Assembly (NCBI GenBank): GCA_018798825.1
Contig: CP076354.1
Location: 992,001-1,056,000 of the forward strand
Length of the DNA: 64,000 nucleotides
Source of the DNA: Ochrobactrum sp. BTU1
GTDB taxonomy: Bacteria; Pseudomonadota; Alphaproteobacteria; Rhizobiales; Rhizobiaceae
Direction of reading: 5' to 3'
The notes beneath the pieces are model-generated. The model was given only the letters and a program-made list of their open reading frames with translations, had not been told where the DNA came from and made no database searches. Positions 62,280 to 64,000 of the stretch are shown piece after piece; the first letter of the stretch is position 1; every line of letters starts with the position of its first letter. The position numbers were made by a program, and so were the translations under genes.

Positions 62280-63881
62280 ATGGCTGAAGAGCAGGATAAA
62301 GTATCCGCGAAAGCTCTTTATGAACAGCTTGTCACCGACCGAGACCCATATCTCCGTCGTGCTAGACGCGCTGCTGAACTGACGGTCCCCTCGCTATTCC
62401 CTAAGGATGGCGTAGGGGCATCGACAGATTTCGAAGAGCCTTCGCAAAGTCTCGGAGCCAGAGGTATTCGCAACCTCGCATCAAAGCTCCAAATGGCATT
62501 GTTCCCAGTGAACGCGCCTTTCTTCAAGTACACAGTCGATGACCTTGCACTCCAGCAGCTTACCCAAGCTGAAGGCCAGCGAGGAGCTGTCGAGAAAGCA
62601 CTCAACTCCAGAGAACGCGCTGTTCTTGACGAGATGAACGGTTCGCTATTCCGTCCCGTTTCTTTCGAAGCATGTCGTCAGCTGCTGATCGCAGGGAATT
62701 ATCTTCTCTTCATTCCGAAGAAGGGTAAGCCTCGTGGTTTCCGTCTGAGTTCTTACGTGGTCAAGCGCGATGCTGCCGGTAACGTAATCGACATCGTAAT
62801 CAAAGAAAGCATGGCTCGGACAGCGTTGCCGCCTGATGTGGTCGCTCATCTGAATGCTGTGGACACCCTTGAGGACGCGGAACGTGACAGCAAGGTCGAT
62901 GTTTATACGCACGTTGCGAAAGACATTGACGGCGAAACATACACAGTCACTCAGGAAGTCGATGGCGTAGAACTCCCGACCGATTACGCAGGAACGTACA
63001 CCAAGGACAATCTACCTTGGATTGCGCTTCGCTTCACGTACATCGAAGGCGAGAACTATGGCCGCTCATTCTGTGATGAGTACATTGGCGACCTAGCGAC
63101 ACTCAACGGCCTGACCAAAGCTCTCCGCGATGGCACCATTCAGGGCGCTAAGGTTGTCTGGATGGTTCACCCAAACAGCACTGTGAGCGTTCGTAAGCTT
63201 GCCGCTGCTGAGAATGGTGAGTTCGTCCAAGGCGATCATCAAAGTGTAATCCCGCTTCAGCTCAATAAAGCTTCCGACTTCTCGGTTGCTGAACGTTTCA
63301 TTGCCCAGCTCACCGAACGGCTTCAGTTTGCCTTCCTCCTCAACACCGCGATCCAGCGGAACGGGGAACGGGTTACTGCTGCTGAAATTCGGTACATGGC
63401 TGGTGAACTTGATCAGGGCTTAGGTGGCGTCTACTCGCTGCTGTCTGAAGAGTTCCAGCTGCCTGTCGCCAAGCTTTATGAAATCCGCATGATGTTCGTC
63501 CGTAAGGTGCCTCCGCTTCCAAAGGAAATCACCAACACGGCCATTGTGACGGGGCTTGATGCACTCGGCAGAGGCAATGACCTGAACAACCTCGACGCTC
63601 TCGTTGCAGGTGCTGCTCAGGTTGTCGGTGCAGATCAGGTCGCTCGTTATCTCAACGCTGGGGAATACTTCAAGCGCCGTGGTGCTGCCCTCGGCATCGA
63701 CATGTCAGGTCTCATCAAGACTGAAGAAGAGCTGGCTCAGGCTGACCAACAGGCTCAGCTCATGGCAATGGCTCAGAACCTTGGACCTCAAGCAATCTCC
63801 CAGATGGGCGGATTAGCCAAACAGGAAATGGTCGGTGCTCAGAACGGCACTCCGACACCCGAACCCGCAGAGGAAGAATAA
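62280..63881 (+). CDS. Head-tail connector (portal) protein, T7 gp8-like
   Basis: A 533-residue portal protein; T7 gp8 has 536. Typical segments are LYEQLVTDRDPYLRRARRAA, then GARGIRNLASKLQMALFPVN near the start and IQRNGERVTAAEIRYMAGEL toward the end. Twelve copies form the ring through which DNA enters the head and to which the tail attaches. The ATG at 62280 has only a weak ribosome site. The stop shares one base with the next ATG. Confidence 0.95.
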   Translation: MAEEQDKVSAKALYEQLVTDRDPYLRRARRAAELTVPSLFPKDGVGASTDFEEPSQSLGARGIRNLASKLQMALFPVNAPFFKYTVDDLALQQLTQAEGQRGAVEKALNSRERAVLDEMNGSLFRPVSFEACRQLLIAGNYLLFIPKKGKPRGFRLSSYVVKRDAAGNVIDIVIKESMARTALPPDVVAHLNAVDTLEDAERDSKVDVYTHVAKDIDGETYTVTQEVDGVELPTDYAGTYTKDNLPWIALRFTYIEGENYGRSFCDEYIGDLATLNGLTKALRDGTIQGAKVVWMVHPNSTVSVRKLAAAENGEFVQGDHQSVIPLQLNKASDFSVAERFIAQLTERLQFAFLLNTAIQRNGERVTAAEIRYMAGELDQGLGGVYSLLSEEFQLPVAKLYEIRMMFVRKVPPLPKEITNTAIVTGLDALGRGNDLNNLDALVAGAAQVVGADQVARYLNAGEYFKRRGAALGIDMSGLIKTEEELAQADQQAQLMAMAQNLGPQAISQMGGLAKQEMVGAQNGTPTPEPAEEE

Positions 63882-64000
63882 TGGCTGAAGAAGCTAAGAC
63901 ACCCGAAACTCCAGTTGTCGCACCTGAAACAACCCCTGAGGTGAAGACTAAAGCTGCACCTAAGGCCAAAGCTCCAGAGCCGGTTAAGGGACAGATTACG
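63881..64000 (+). CDS. Probable capsid assembly (scaffolding) protein, N-terminal part
   Basis: Forty residues are seen before the window ends (MAEEAKTPETPVVAPETTPE at the start): low complexity, rich in Glu, Pro, Lys and Ala. In T7-like phages the scaffolding gene directly follows the portal and often begins with such an acidic disordered region. Identity rests mainly on position. Confidence 0.6.
   Translation, partial: MAEEAKTPETPVVAPETTPEVKTKAAPKAKAPEPVKGQIT

Larger units (their letters stand above)
47553..64000 (+). mobile_element. T7-like (autographivirus) prophage, left part
   Basis: From the tRNA junction to the window edge all genes are on the plus strand, tightly packed with overlapping starts and stops. 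Their order is that of T7-like phages: early genes, single-subunit RNA polymerase, ssDNA-binding protein, endonuclease I, primase-helicase, DNA polymerase, exonuclease, then the portal. About 16.4 kb are seen; capsid, tail, lysis, packaging and any integrase would lie further right. No gene is visibly broken, so it may be a functional temperate phage. Confidence 0.9.

Noticed and set aside
47553..64000. An integrase, repressor or lysis gene in the visible prophage
   Set aside because: None of the open frames shows a tyrosine or serine recombinase motif, a helix-turn-helix repressor pattern or an amidase/lysozyme motif. The small membrane proteins at 52830 and 55535 are not enough to call a holin.

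Overview
The window looks like the chromosome of a Brucella/Ochrobactrum-type alphaproteobacterium (Hyphomicrobiales) carrying a T7-like prophage. The host part (about 1-47510) has the markers of that group: a CckA hybrid kinase, a long coiled-coil protein resembling the growth-pole ring protein of Agrobacterium (GPR) and its Sinorhizobium relative (RgsE), B12-dependent ribonucleotide reductase, malic enzyme fused to a phosphotransacetylase domain, and a DksA with most of its zinc cysteines replaced. Repeats that look like the RIME-type intergenic elements of Rhizobiales occur at about 39240 and 45367. The genus is inferred from gene content, not from a database search.

Host layout, left to right: end of a class II DAHP synthase, dgkA, nadE, gltX, a lipoprotein gene that overlaps gltX tail to tail, and maeB (1-7004). 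Then a citrate-synthase-like gene, a metallophosphoesterase/glycosyltransferase pair and a dipeptide epimerase (7461-11594). A complete Mla-type lipid transport operon follows (permease, ATPase, MCE protein, lipoprotein; 11656-15431), then the giant GPR/RgsE-like gene on the minus strand (15916-20787). Next are a ferredoxin with an oddly short ferredoxin-reductase-like partner, a DUF922 protease-like gene and folP-folB-folK (21401-24891). A ycjX/DUF697 pair, a SixA-like phosphatase, dksA, a FliO-like gene and cckA occupy 25669-34498. The rest is a flavoprotein, a serine hydrolase, an MscS channel, a PRC-barrel protein, nrdJ, a NUDIX gene, gpt, a universal stress protein and a CinA-like gene (34502-47246).

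At 47511 a tRNA-Leu(UAA) gene begins but only its 5' half is present, ending in the anticodon arm. From there to the right edge every gene is on the plus strand and the order is that of a T7-like (autographivirus) genome. An early block encodes a small membrane protein, an SPFH/prohibitin-like protein, a candidate 2OG-Fe(II) oxygenase and a NUDIX hydrolase. It is followed by a single-subunit RNA polymerase. A replication block encodes a gp2.5-like ssDNA-binding protein, endonuclease I, primase-helicase, family A DNA polymerase, a flap-type exonuclease and a dNMP kinase. The structural block begins with the portal and continues past 64000. No integrase, repressor or lysis gene was recognised in the part shown.

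The most useful new observations are in the prophage. An 18-bp sequence occurs exactly twice, just after the RNA polymerase gene and just before the structural block, which is where phage-polymerase promoters are expected. A palindrome of the form TTACGC-N2-GCGTAA occurs at both ends of the early block. Many phage genes appear to start at TTG, often sharing bases with the previous stop, and the dNMP kinase seems to start at CTG. In the host part, the ferredoxin-reductase-like gene without an NADPH domain and the GPR-like giant deserve attention.
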